Below, in pieces: positions 17,840 to 27,127 of a DNA stretch of 39,643 bases. The stretch's first letter is position 1; each line of letters begins with the position of its first letter. The notes below the pieces were generated by a model, which had not been told where the DNA came from, made no database searches, and saw nothing but the letters and a program-made list of their open reading frames with translations. Source of the stretch: Cellulophaga sp. (GTDB taxonomy: Bacteria; Bacteroidota; Bacteroidia; Flavobacteriales; Flavobacteriaceae); assembly GCA_030731855.1 (NCBI GenBank), contig JANQTG010000174.1, positions 1 to 39,643 on the forward strand, read 5' to 3'. The position numbers and the translations under genes are program-made.

Positions 17840-17907
17840 CGATACTTAAAATACTTTTGTATTCTAAGAATTAGTTTGTAAAAAAATGATTATCAACCTA
17901 AAAATAC

Positions 17908-19362
17908 ATGACTAGAACTACTTTAACCATTATCTTATTAGCCATTTACGTAATCGCAATTATTGGAATAGGGGTTTGGAATAGTAAAAATGATAGTAGT
18001 CAGAGCTATTTTTTAGCGTCAAGAAAACTACCCGCATGGTTATTGGCCATTACTTTTATAGCTTCTTGGTGGGGTGGAGGTTCGGCAATAGATTTGGTAG
18101 ATCACGCCCACAAAAACGGATTGAGTTCTTTTTGGGTTTATGGCGTACCTGTTTTAATTGCAACAGCACTAATGTATCTATTTTCTAAAGGAATTCGGAA
18201 TATAGGCACTATTTCTCAGCCTGAATTAATGAATCAGCGGTATAACAATACAGTTGCACTTTTGTTAACCCTTTTTATTATTATTTTTATGGTGATCGCC
18301 TCAGCCGTACAAGTAATTGTTATTGGTCGGTTTTTTGATGCATATTTTGATTTGGGTTATGCTAACGGCGCCATATTGGGAACGGTTATAGTGCTAGCAT
18401 ATTCTATGTTTGGAGGCTTTAAAGGAGTTGTACTGACAGATTTACTACAATTCGTTTTCTTTCTTTTAACAGGCATATTTTTATTTTACCTCACGTATTC
18501 TGAATCTGGTGGTATGGAAGCGGTAACATTAAAATCCGTGGCCAATGGCAAAATAGGCTACACCTCGTTTTTTACCGCTGTAGCAGATAATTTAGCGTAT
18601 GTGATTACTTTCGGAACTTCTTGGATGATTCAGGCTAATATTTGGCAGCGAATTTCAGCTGCAAAAAAAGCCTCAGATGCTAAAAAAATGATGCTGATTA
18701 GTTTTATAGTTTTCATCCCTTTGTACTTAATGGTCACATATACAGGAATGTTTAGCTCCGTACTTTATGAAACGGTACCAGCTACAGGAATTATTCCTGA
18801 CATGGTGAGTAAATTAGACAGTCCTATTTTAAGCGCTATTTTATTTGTGGGTTTATGCTCGGCAATCATGTCCACCATGGATTCTCTTATAAATACAGGC
18901 GCCTTATCACTTACAGTTGATGTATTTCAAAAATATATTCGTCCAAATGCAGCCCCTAAAACGGGTGTTATGATTGCAAGAATCTCAACTCTAGTCATGG
19001 CGTTTGTAGCTCTTTTTATAGCCTTAGAAATACAATCGGTATTAACCATTTCTTGGATTGCCTCTGATTTCTTAACCAGTGGTGCATTTGTACCTTTAGT
19101 TATGGGTTTTTTATGGGCGCGAGGAACCTCAAAAGCGGCAACAGTATCAATGCTTTTCGGTTTAGTATTCGCTACGTATAATCTTATGGTGTCATTGGGT
19201 TTAGATTTACCAGTTGCTTGGGAAATCGCTTCTGCAAAACAAGCTATCATTGGTATTTCAATATCATTTATACTTTACGTAGGAATTAGTTTAGCAACTA
19301 AGGCCGACACTGAAAAAAGTCTAGTTTTTATTAGAAAGGCTAATGTTTTTGGGAGGTATTAG
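17908..19362 (+). CDS. Sodium:solute symporter family (SSS/SLC5) transporter
   Basis: Sodium-coupled uptake of a small organic solute across the inner membrane. 484 residues and about 13 transmembrane helices, the normal SSS size. SSS hallmarks include SYFLASRKLPAWLLAITF with SWWGGGSAID (about 31-55) and the inverted-repeat core with GGFKGVVLTDLLQF (about 170-183). The segment SAILFVGLCSAIMSTMDSLI (about 308-327) holds the conserved Na-site helix 8. The substrate is not predictable (sugar, proline, acetate or others). A TACTTTTG box lies 49 bp upstream. It is monocistronic. Confidence 0.9.
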   Translation: MTRTTLTIILLAIYVIAIIGIGVWNSKNDSSQSYFLASRKLPAWLLAITFIASWWGGGSAIDLVDHAHKNGLSSFWVYGVPVLIATALMYLFSKGIRNIGTISQPELMNQRYNNTVALLLTLFIIIFMVIASAVQVIVIGRFFDAYFDLGYANGAILGTVIVLAYSMFGGFKGVVLTDLLQFVFFLLTGIFLFYLTYSESGGMEAVTLKSVANGKIGYTSFFTAVADNLAYVITFGTSWMIQANIWQRISAAKKASDAKKMMLISFIVFIPLYLMVTYTGMFSSVLYETVPATGIIPDMVSKLDSPILSAILFVGLCSAIMSTMDSLINTGALSLTVDVFQKYIRPNAAPKTGVMIARISTLVMAFVALFIALEIQSVLTISWIASDFLTSGAFVPLVMGFLWARGTSKAATVSMLFGLVFATYNLMVSLGLDLPVAWEIASAKQAIIGISISFILYVGISLATKADTEKSLVFIRKANVFGRY

Positions 19363-19618
19363 TTTTAGCAGATAATGATATAAAATTCTGTGCTATTTTC
19401 ATTTGATTTGTGTTATAAAATCGTAGTCTAAATAATGTTTCGACGGCGCTTAGTGCAATAAATAGGAGGTTCAAAACCAAGAATTATCTTGTACATTTGT
19501 ATCTGAAAACCATAAATAAATATACTATTTTAGGTCGAATGAGATTAAAAATCAAGAATAATTCAGCATAATGGAATCTTTAGAGAACAGATTAAAAGTC
19601 AAAATCAACACTTAAAGT

Positions 19619-20410
19619 ATGCCTTATTTATCATCATTCGGAATAGAAACAGCGCGGACAAATCCTTTTCCGTTCAATATAAGTGCGGTTAAATTTGCCA
19701 AAAATATAAGCATGCCAACTCCGGTTACATTTTTAATAGGCGACAATGGCACAGGTAAATCTACTTTATTAGAATCATTAGCGTATAGATTGCAATTGCC
19801 TCACATGAATGGGGCAAGTTATAGAAAAAGTGGTTTTGAAGCTGCAAAAGCGCTAATTCCTTATCTAAAACTAGAATGGGCAATAGAACGCTCCGTTGGT
19901 TTCTTTTTTAGAGCTGAAGATTTTGGAGATTTAATAAATAGTGTAGATCGGCAAGATGCTAAAATTCATGAAACCCTGAACGATTTAGTAGGCGATGTGC
20001 CCGATAAAGTTATTAAACAAATGAAAGAAAGTGCCAACTTTCAACTACATCACATGCGAAAAAACTATGGACAAGATTTACAGTCGTTTTCACATGGCGA
20101 AGCCTATTTGAAAATTATGCAAGATAAAATGGATAAAAGAGGCATTTTTCTGCTGGATGAACCCGAGGCAGCACTATCGCCAGCAAAGCAGTTATCTTTA
20201 ATTTATTTCATACAGCAACACTTACAAACTAATATTTCTCAGTTTATCATCGCTACCCATTCTCCAATGCTAATGGCATTTCCTGGAGCAACAATTTATG
20301 AAGTAACCACTACGGGTATGGAAAAAGTAGCTTTAGAAGACACCGAGCATTATTCGATTACAAAATCTTTTTTAAATAATCCGGAAGCGTATTTAAGGTT
20401 TTTGAAATAG
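19619..20410 (+). CDS. AAA/ABC-type ATPase (COG3910-like)
   Basis: A soluble 263-residue ATPase of the ABC/SMC-like predicted-ATPase group. The Walker A GDNGTGKSTLL is at about 41-51, the ABC signature-like SFSHGEAYLKIM at about 158-169 and the Walker B GIFLLDEPEAALSP at about 178-191. The late His switch is in IIATHSPMLM (about 214-223). The fold is complete without a coiled coil. It sits next to the SRAP/dinB/dnaE cluster but transcribes toward SRAP, so a DNA-repair link is only positional. The cellular role is unknown. Confidence 0.85.
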   Translation: MPYLSSFGIETARTNPFPFNISAVKFAKNISMPTPVTFLIGDNGTGKSTLLESLAYRLQLPHMNGASYRKSGFEAAKALIPYLKLEWAIERSVGFFFRAEDFGDLINSVDRQDAKIHETLNDLVGDVPDKVIKQMKESANFQLHHMRKNYGQDLQSFSHGEAYLKIMQDKMDKRGIFLLDEPEAALSPAKQLSLIYFIQQHLQTNISQFIIATHSPMLMAFPGATIYEVTTTGMEKVALEDTEHYSITKSFLNNPEAYLRFLK

Positions 20411-20484
20411 AAAATATAAAATTCTAATCCTAGTGTTTTACTCATAATTACTCTTTACTATTTTATCAAGAAAAAACATCTATC

Positions 20485-21237
20485 CTAATTCTCAATCTCC
20501 ACTTCATCATAAACCACAGGCTTAATAATATCGTCTCTATCTGCTTCACCATTTCTTTTGTAAAGGTCTTTGCTGATGGGATACGCTTTTAAAAATTCAT
20601 CACTTAAGTCATTTTGAATAAGATTTGAGATATCATTTTCCGTTAGCGCATCACTTAACCAAAAGTCAATATCTGAATCTTTTAAAATAACAGGTCGTCT
20701 AGATTTTTTATTATGAATTTTAGCAAATAGGGGCGTAGCTTCTTTGGTGAGTATAGTAAATGTGACCATTTTGTCTTTGGTAATGGCATAAATCCCTGCA
20801 AGGTGAACCAGGTTTTCATCTTTGCGATGAAAATAAAAGGGCACTTTAAAATCTTTCCCATTTTTCTTAGCGGTGTGTGGTTCATAAAAACCATCTACGG
20901 GAATAATGCAACGTTTGGTGAAAACACTATTTTTATAGTTGTTAGATTCAAATATTTTTTCAGAACGTGCATTTAATCCCGAACCATAAGGAATGTTTTT
21001 TTTGTAATAGGTCCCGGCATCAGCACCAGTTTCATAAGAGGGAATTAATCCCCACATAACGGGAATCATATGTTTACTTTTCTGTTGTGGAATAATCCAC
21101 AGGTAAGGGTGCGCAAAACCGTTGGCGTAATTATAGCTTAATTCTGTACCCTCTTCTAAATCGCCATAAATAGCGTCAATTTTATAATATTGTTCTAGTT
21201 CCTTAGCTTTTTTGGTGACTCTTGCTCCGTAACACAT
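20485..21237 (-). CDS. SOS response-associated peptidase (SRAP; YedK/HMCES-like)
   Basis: Forms a stable thiazolidine crosslink with abasic sites in single-stranded DNA through Cys2, shielding them during replication. The 250-residue protein begins MCYGAR with the catalytic Cys immediately after Met. It has the conserved LNARSEKIFE (about 84-93), IIPVDGFYEPH (about 111-121, with the active-site Glu) and IHNKKSRRPVIL (about 174-185, with the active-site His). It diverges from dinB across a 150-bp region with two 17-bp palindromes, supporting DNA-damage control. Confidence 0.93.
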   Translation of the reverse strand: MCYGARVTKKAKELEQYYKIDAIYGDLEEGTELSYNYANGFAHPYLWIIPQQKSKHMIPVMWGLIPSYETGADAGTYYKKNIPYGSGLNARSEKIFESNNYKNSVFTKRCIIPVDGFYEPHTAKKNGKDFKVPFYFHRKDENLVHLAGIYAITKDKMVTFTILTKEATPLFAKIHNKKSRRPVILKDSDIDFWLSDALTENDISNLIQNDLSDEFLKAYPISKDLYKRNGEADRDDIIKPVVYDEVEIEN

Positions 21238-21347
21238 TTAGGTTTATTTTAAAACTTCAAAATACAAAATTTATAGAAGATGTAGCCTAAAATAACACTT
21301 GTTGAAAACTAATGTGTTAAACTTTTATTTTGAACTTGATTATTCTC

Positions 21348-21387
21348 TAATTTTGGAAATATTCCAAATATTAGGATATTATCCAAA
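21348..21387 (+). promoter_or_regulatory. dinB promoter with two tandem 17-bp palindromic operators
   Basis: TTTGGAAATATTCCAAA (21352-21368) is a perfect palindrome. TTAGGATATTATCCAAA (21371-21387), centred 19 bp further on, has the same pattern with one arm mismatch and ends at the base before the dinB ATG. The -7-like box TAATTTTG (21348-21355) overlaps the first. A repressor bound here would cover the promoter and start codon, fitting an SOS-type switch. The sequence is not the E. coli LexA box. Confidence 0.75.
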
Positions 21388-22605
21388 ATGAAAACAGAAG
21401 CCATTCTACATCTTGATTTAGATACTTTTTTTGTGTCTTGCGAAAGACTTATCGATTCCAAACTCCTTAAACGGCCCCTTTTAGTAGGTGGTATTGGCGA
21501 TCGTGGGGTAGTGGCAGCCTGTAGTTATGAAACTAGAAAATTCGGAATCCATTCAGGAATGTCTATGAAGTTAGCACGACAATTATGTCCCGAAGCTACT
21601 GTAATTCGTGGGAATTCTAGTACCTATACCAAACATTCACAAACGGTAACGGAAATCATCAAAGAGCGTGTACCTGTGTTTGAAAAAGCAAGTATTGACG
21701 AATTTTATGCGGATTTAACAGGAATGGACAAGTTTTTCGGCACCTATAAATTTGCGACGGAATTACGCAATACGATTATTAAGGAGACAGGCTTGCCTAT
21801 TTCGTTTGGATTATCTACCAATAAAATAGTGTCAAAAGTAGCGACAGGCGAAGCCAAACCGAACAATCAAATGCGTGTGGATACGGGTTTAGAAAAGCAG
21901 TTTTTAGCGCCTTTATCTATTCAGAAAATTCCGTCTGTAGGCACAAAGACCTATCAAACTTTACGAAACTTAGGAATTACCAAAGTGCAAATAGTGCAAG
22001 AAATGCCTTTAGAAATGATGGTGAGCGCTTTGGGTAAACATGGGCAAACTATCTGGAAACGTGCCAACGGAATTGATAGACCAGCTTTAATTCCGTTTCA
22101 TGAACGTAAATCTATTTCTACCGAACGTACGTATACCAAAGACACCACCAATATAGTGCAGTTGCGAACCACTTTAACGGCTATGGCGGAGAATTTAGCC
22201 TATCAATTGCGTAGTGCCGATAAATTAACCGCTTGTATTGCCGTTCGTTTGCGCTATTCCGATTTTCAGACCTATACCAAACAACTTAAAATTCCCTACA
22301 CCAGTGCCGATCATATTTTAATTCCCAAAGTAATAGAACTCTTTGAGCGTTTGTATGAAAGGCGATTGTTAATCCGTTTGGTCGGCGTTCGGTTTAGCGA
22401 TATTGTTACCGGTAATTATCAAATTAACTTATTTGATGATACCGAAGAAATGTTGAGTTTGTATAATGCGATGGATCATATCAGAAAAAAATATGGCGAA
22501 AATAGCATTATGCGCGCGACCTCTATGGGGGCTAAAAGTATCGGTCGTTTTGATAATCCTTTTAATGGAGAACCTCCCACGGTTCTAGCCCACAGAAGAC
22601 AGTAA
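21388..22605 (+). CDS. dinB: DNA polymerase IV (Y-family, DinB)
   Basis: Error-prone translesion polymerase. The 405-residue protein has the metal-binding Asp in HLDLDTFFVSCERL (residue 10) and the SIDEFYADLTG catalytic carboxylates (Asp104, Glu105). It also has a helix-hairpin-helix thumb (IPSVGTKTYQTLRNLGI) and the little-finger domain to about 350. A beta-clamp-binding peptide QINLFDD lies near residue 350. The ATG follows two tandem palindromes directly. The dnaE-type gene starts 2 bp after its stop, indicating a two-polymerase mutagenesis operon. Confidence 0.95.
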   Translation: MKTEAILHLDLDTFFVSCERLIDSKLLKRPLLVGGIGDRGVVAACSYETRKFGIHSGMSMKLARQLCPEATVIRGNSSTYTKHSQTVTEIIKERVPVFEKASIDEFYADLTGMDKFFGTYKFATELRNTIIKETGLPISFGLSTNKIVSKVATGEAKPNNQMRVDTGLEKQFLAPLSIQKIPSVGTKTYQTLRNLGITKVQIVQEMPLEMMVSALGKHGQTIWKRANGIDRPALIPFHERKSISTERTYTKDTTNIVQLRTTLTAMAENLAYQLRSADKLTACIAVRLRYSDFQTYTKQLKIPYTSADHILIPKVIELFERLYERRLLIRLVGVRFSDIVTGNYQINLFDDTEEMLSLYNAMDHIRKKYGENSIMRATSMGAKSIGRFDNPFNGEPPTVLAHRRQ

Positions 22606-22607
22606 GT

Positions 22608-25604
22608 ATGTATCTCAATTGTCATTCATATTATTCCTTACGATTTGGTACGTTTTCAGAAGTCGAACTTTTGAAAATGGCGCAGGCTTATGGCATAACT
22701 TCTTTGGCATTAACAGATATCAACAATACATCAGCTTGCTTAAATTTTATCAGAAAAGCACCTGAGTTTGGAATAAAACCCATCGTAGGGATCGATTTTC
22801 GCAATGGAGCAGAGCAATTGTATGTAGGTTTGGCAAAAAACAATCAAGGGTTTCAAGAGTTGAATGCTTTTCTTTCTAGCTATTCGCATCACTCAAAACC
22901 TTTACCAATTGTAGCTCCTGAGTTTTCTAAATCTTTTATTATCTATCCTTTTGAAAAAGTTTTGCAATTAGAAAAAGTCGATTTTAAAGCGCACGAATAT
23001 ATTGGGGTTTCTATAGAGAATTTAAGGCGATTACCTTTTTCAAAATACAAAACCTATACCGATAAATTAGTCATTCAGCAAACTGTAACATTCAGGAATA
23101 AGCGCGATTTTAATGCACATCGTTTGCTCCGAGCTATTGCCAATAATACCTTACTGAGTAAATTACAACAAACGGAAGAAGGTCGGCCATCAGAACAAAT
23201 GCATCCGATCAAAGATTTACTAAAAGCGTATCAAGAGTTTCCGAATATTATCGAAAATACTGAAAATTTAATGGCGCAATGTGCTATTCATTTTGATTTT
23301 GGAGAGAGTCGTGTTTCTCAAAATCAACAGGTATTTGGAGCATCAAAAGAAGCAGATTTCACCTATTTAAAACAGCTTTGTGATCTAGGATTGCCCAAAC
23401 GCTATTCCATCATTACCGATGCAGTTAAAAAGCGTTTAGCAGTAGAGCTCAAAACCATTTTAGAAATGGATTTTGTGTCGTACTTTTTAATCAATCATGA
23501 AATTGTGAGTTATGCGAATTCCAAAGGATATTTGCATGTAGGGCGGGGTAGTGGTGCGAATAGTATTGTGGCGTATATTATTGGAATTACGGATGTGGAC
23601 CCGATAGAGTTGGACTTATATTTTGAACGTTTTATTAATCCGTACCGTGCTTCTCCGCCCGATTTTGATATCGATTTTAGTTGGAAAGATCGCGATGATG
23701 TTACGGCTTTTATTTTCCGTCGCTTTAAAAATACGGCTTTGCTTGCGACTTATAATACCTTTAAATACAGAGCGGTGGTACGCGAATTAGGTAAAGTATT
23801 CGGACTCCCAAAAGAGGAAATAGACAAGCTGTGTAAAGGTCATTTTTCTATGAATCATTTAGATGAAATGGCTAAACTAGTTTTGAAATACAGTGCGTTG
23901 ATTAAAGATTTTCCTAACTATCTGAGTGTACATTCCGCGGGGATTTTAATTTTAGAAAAACCGATTCATTATTATTCTGCAACGGATTTACCGCCTAAAG
24001 GTTTCCCTACCGTTCAGTTTGATATGATTATCGCCGAAGATGCCGGTATTTTTAAGTTTGATATTTTAGGGCAACGTGGCTTAGCAAAAATTAAAGAAGC
24101 CATGGAGATCATCAAAGAAAACAGACCTAACGAACCTGAAATTGATATCAACCAAATTGAAAAATTCAAAAAAGATGTCAATATAAATTCGCTCCTCAGT
24201 AAAGGAAAAGCTATTGGCGCCTATTATGTGGAATCGCCCGCCATGCGTGGATTAATGTGTAAACTAAAAGTAAGTGATTATTTGGGTTTGGTGGCAGCGA
24301 GTTCTGTTATTCGCCCTGGCGTTTCTAGTTCAGGAATGAAAAATGAATATATCCGTAGACACCGTGAACCCGAAAGACGACAACAAGCGAACCCCATTTT
24401 AGCACAAATTATGCCTGAAACCTATGGTATTATGGTTTATCAAGAAGACGTGCTCAAAGTTGCCAACCAGTTTGCAGGCTTAGATTTAGGCGAAGCCGAT
24501 GTACTACGCAGAGGTATGAGTGGTAAATTCAGATCTAGAGAAGAATTTAAACGCGTAGAAGAAAAATTTATCGTCAATTGTCGTGAAAAAGGGTATGCCG
24601 ACACCTTGATTTTTGAAGTCTGGGATCAAATAGCCAGTTTTGCAGGCTATGCTTTTGCTAAAGGTCATTCGGCTTCTTATGCCGTAGAGAGCTACCAAAG
24701 TATGTTTTTAAAATGTTACTATCCGTTGGAATTTATGGTCGCAGTTTTAAACAATGGTGGTGGATTTTACAGCGCAGAACACTACATTCATGAAGCGCGA
24801 ATGTGGGGTGGTAAAATTCATTCGCCCTGCATCAACAAAAGCGATCATCACAATACCATAAAGGGCACCGATATTTATTTAGGCTTTGGCTACCTGAAAA
24901 ACGTAGAGAATTTAGTCGTGCAACGTATTTTAACAGAACGTCAATTGTACGGAACATTTGGCTCTTTTGATGATTTTATTGATCGGGTGGTCATTAGTAT
25001 AGAACAACTATCTATCTTGATCCGTATTGGTGCTTTTAGGTTTACAGGTTTAGAAAAAAACGAATTACATTGGCAGGCTATTTTTAAAATCAATGCGCTA
25101 AAAAGGCGAAGTGGTAATCCGACTTTATTCCAGCCAAAACATAAGAATTTTGAATTGCCCAAATTAGTCCACAACTGGTTAGAAGATGCCTATGACCAAA
25201 TGGAATTATTAGGGTTTCCGCTGTACAGTTATTTCGATTTAATTTCAGAGAAATTGTTGAGCACTACCAAAGCAAAAGACATGCCTTTGCATCAAAATAA
25301 AGAGATACTCTTGTATGGTATTCTAGTAAATACGCGGTTTAATACCACTAAAGACCATAAAAACATGCGTTTTAGCACCTTTATCGACCAAGAAGGTGAT
25401 TATTTTGATGTGGTGCATTTTACCAAAGTCGTAGATAAATATCCCATTCACGGAATTGGTGTGTATGCCTGTTATGGCAGAGTAACAGAGGAATTCGGAC
25501 ATTTTAGTTTAGATGCCATTTGGACTAATAAAATAGCTTTAAAAGTAGATCCTAGAGCATCGGATAAACCTACTTTTGAGATGCTTAAAAAGAATAAAAT
25601 ATAG
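22608..25604 (+). CDS. DnaE-type DNA polymerase III alpha subunit (error-prone, ImuC/DnaE2-like)
   Basis: C-family polymerase of 998 residues, shorter than replicative DnaE (about 1,160) and close to DnaE2/ImuC. The catalytic aspartates are in PDFDIDFSW (Asp352, Asp354), with the third in FKFDILGQRGL (about 484). The N-terminal PHP domain is degenerate: the usual H-x-H opening is N-C-H-S at about residues 4-7, so intrinsic PHP metal chemistry is doubtful. A C-terminal OB-fold (about 880-990) is present. With dinB 2 bp upstream it likely forms a damage-inducible translesion pair, analogous to ImuB-ImuC. Confidence 0.9.
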   Translation: MYLNCHSYYSLRFGTFSEVELLKMAQAYGITSLALTDINNTSACLNFIRKAPEFGIKPIVGIDFRNGAEQLYVGLAKNNQGFQELNAFLSSYSHHSKPLPIVAPEFSKSFIIYPFEKVLQLEKVDFKAHEYIGVSIENLRRLPFSKYKTYTDKLVIQQTVTFRNKRDFNAHRLLRAIANNTLLSKLQQTEEGRPSEQMHPIKDLLKAYQEFPNIIENTENLMAQCAIHFDFGESRVSQNQQVFGASKEADFTYLKQLCDLGLPKRYSIITDAVKKRLAVELKTILEMDFVSYFLINHEIVSYANSKGYLHVGRGSGANSIVAYIIGITDVDPIELDLYFERFINPYRASPPDFDIDFSWKDRDDVTAFIFRRFKNTALLATYNTFKYRAVVRELGKVFGLPKEEIDKLCKGHFSMNHLDEMAKLVLKYSALIKDFPNYLSVHSAGILILEKPIHYYSATDLPPKGFPTVQFDMIIAEDAGIFKFDILGQRGLAKIKEAMEIIKENRPNEPEIDINQIEKFKKDVNINSLLSKGKAIGAYYVESPAMRGLMCKLKVSDYLGLVAASSVIRPGVSSSGMKNEYIRRHREPERRQQANPILAQIMPETYGIMVYQEDVLKVANQFAGLDLGEADVLRRGMSGKFRSREEFKRVEEKFIVNCREKGYADTLIFEVWDQIASFAGYAFAKGHSASYAVESYQSMFLKCYYPLEFMVAVLNNGGGFYSAEHYIHEARMWGGKIHSPCINKSDHHNTIKGTDIYLGFGYLKNVENLVVQRILTERQLYGTFGSFDDFIDRVVISIEQLSILIRIGAFRFTGLEKNELHWQAIFKINALKRRSGNPTLFQPKHKNFELPKLVHNWLEDAYDQMELLGFPLYSYFDLISEKLLSTTKAKDMPLHQNKEILLYGILVNTRFNTTKDHKNMRFSTFIDQEGDYFDVVHFTKVVDKYPIHGIGVYACYGRVTEEFGHFSLDAIWTNKIALKVDPRASDKPTFEMLKKNKI

Positions 25605-25762
25605 TTATTTATATCTTTAGTGTCATTCACCACATTCATCAAATTCGCCTTCATTTCGCGAAAAGCTACATTTCGGGAAAAGAGTTTCATTTACAAAGGT
25701 CTTAGACACAATTTAAATTCTTTAAAAACATGTTTTGGCAACGAAATTGGCAACGGTAAAAA

Positions 25763-25797
25763 AAAAGCCCCGTAAACACTATTGTTTCGGGGCTTTT
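25763..25797 (-). terminator. Strong terminator following a tRNA-Ser 3' end
   Basis: Arms AAAAGCCCCG (25763-25772) and CGGGGCTTTT (25788-25797). On the minus strand the stem is followed by a run of nine T, ideal for Rho-independent termination. It lies 3 bp after the tRNA-like sequence on that strand. Confidence 0.8.
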
Positions 25798-25799
25798 AA

Positions 25800-25812
25800 G
25801 CGGAGAAAGAGG
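25800..25812 (-). other. Candidate attachment-site remnant: 3' end of a tRNA-Ser
   Basis: GCGGAGAAAGAGG is the complement of CCTCTTTCTCCGC, the form expected for the T-stem 3' strand, acceptor strand and discriminator base of a serine tRNA. Homology stops there: the TpsiC loop and the rest of the tRNA are absent on the right. This pattern arises when an element integrates in a tRNA 3' end. The other att copy is not in the window. Confidence 0.5.
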
Positions 25813-26004
25813 AACTATCCAATATCTTATTTTTATAGGGTTTTCAGGGTCTTAAAAGATACTTCTTATTTTAGTGACACCGAATTAGACCCTTTTTAAC
25901 AAAAATTTAATATTTTATTGTGATTACGGTTAGTTTTGATAACAAATTCAAGTAAACGAAGCTAAATTGCAAAAAACGGGCATAGTATACCACCTACAGC
26001 GGGT

Positions 26005-26042
26005 GAAAGTGAACCACTTGAGGCGGACGAAAGTGAACCACT
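26005..26042. repeat. Two direct GAAAGTGAACCACT repeats at the truncated edge of the intron
   Basis: Copies at 26005-26018 and 26029-26042, start-to-start 24 bp. Multiple short end repeats of this kind are typical of IS21-family ends, so this may be a left-over IS end fused to the reverse-transcriptase fragment. No istA or istB coding remains. Confidence 0.45.
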
Positions 26043-26052
26043 AAAAATCGAA

Positions 26053-27039
26053 TATGAATTCGAACTATTTAGTTATGGTTTCCGTCCCAATAAGAACCTT
26101 CACAAAGCAGTACTACAAGCCCAGCAGTATATTAATACTGGTTATCAAGATATTGTAGATATTGATTTACAAGGATTCTTTGACGAGTTAGACCATATGC
26201 GATTACTACAACTTATTTACAACAAGGTAAAGTGTCCAACGACCTTGCGTCTAATCCGAAAATGGCTACGAGCGCCCATACGTATTAATGGACGTCTTGA
26301 GAAACGCCGAAAAGGAATACCGCAAGGAAGCCCTCTGAGTCCATTATTATCTAACATTATGTTGGATGTGCTGGATAAGCATATGGAGCTTAAAGGACTA
26401 CGTTATGTACGCTATGCTGATGATTTTAGTGTGTACACTAAGAGCAAAAGCGATGCAAAACGGATTGGTAACGAGCTATATCTGTTTTTAAGAGATGTAC
26501 TCAAGCTACCTATTAACAAAGCCAAGAGTGGTATTCGCAGACCTGTACATTTCAATTTGCTGGGACACGGTTTTACACCTGTCTACAAAAATGGAGTGAA
26601 AGGGCAATACCAGTTAGTTGTATCCCATAAGAGTTGGAGCAGGTTTAAACGCACGTTAAAGGATATTACCAAAAAGACCAAACCTATATCTTTGTTAGTA
26701 CGCCTTGAAAAACTCAATAAAGTCTGTTGGGGGTGGATTAACAACTATCGGTTAGCCCAGAGTTATGCGAAACTTAAAAAGCAAGATACTTGGTTAAAAA
26801 ACCGATTGCGATATTGTATTTGGCACGATTGGAAAAAGCTGGAACGTAAACGTAAAAACCTTATTAGATTGGGAATAGAACAAGGGCAAGCGTATGCTTG
26901 GAGTAGAACACGAATGGGAGGCTGGGCAGTAGCCCAAAGCCCCATACTAAAGACTACAATAACCATTTCCAGACTCAAACGAAAAGGGTATAAACCGCTA
27001 GGAGACTACATCGATAAAAAACAGACTTTGATCTGGTGA
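26053..27039 (+). pseudogene. Group II intron reverse transcriptase/maturase, 5'-truncated
   Basis: The recognisable reading frame starts around 26053 (YEFELFSYGFRPNKNLHKAV), upstream of the first ATG at 26197, so the usual N-terminal RT0/RT1 part is missing. Present are RT2 (SYGFRPN), RT3 (DIDLQGFFDELDH), RT4 (KGIPQGSPLSPLLSNIML), RT5 with the catalytic YADD (RYVRYADDFSVY), and the thumb/maturase X domain. The C-terminal SRTRMGGWAVAQSPIL block is characteristic of these maturases. With the start lost it is unlikely to be active. The ribozyme 3' end follows immediately. The gene runs opposite to the neighbouring module genes. Confidence 0.85.
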
Positions 27040-27118
27040 ACCGCCGTATACGAGACCCGTATGTGCGGTGGTTTGAGAGGCGAACTCCGGCTATTTTAGT
27101 CGGAGCCGTCTACTCGAT
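27038..27118 (+). ncRNA. Group II intron domains V and VI (3' end of the ribozyme)
   Basis: Right after the maturase stop, AACCGCCGTATACG pairs with CGTATGTGCGGTGGTT (domain V-like, about 27038-27074). CTCCGGCTA (27085-27093) pairs with TAGTCGGAG (27097-27105) as domain VI. The intron should end at about CTCGAT (27113-27118), directly against the TTGTG inverted repeat of the Fic module. Domains I-IV of the 5' part are absent. Confidence 0.7.
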
Positions 27119-27127
27119 TGTGACCAG

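Larger units (their letters stand above)
25605..25965. other. Intergenic junction between chromosome and island
   Basis: No gene is supported here. It holds two direct GGCAACG copies (25737-25743 and 25749-25755, 12 bp apart), a terminator and a tRNA-Ser-like 3' end, followed by about 150 bp of AT-rich sequence. The direct repeats resemble recombinase arm sites but are too short to assign. Confidence 0.5.

Noticed and set aside
25472-25690. 72-codon minus-strand ORF over the end of the DnaE-type gene
   Set aside because: Most of it lies antisense to well-supported coding sequence, and the remainder has no motif or promoter.
26005-26042. A functional IS21 element left of the intron
   Set aside because: Only two short repeats remain; no istA or istB coding sequence is present in either direction.
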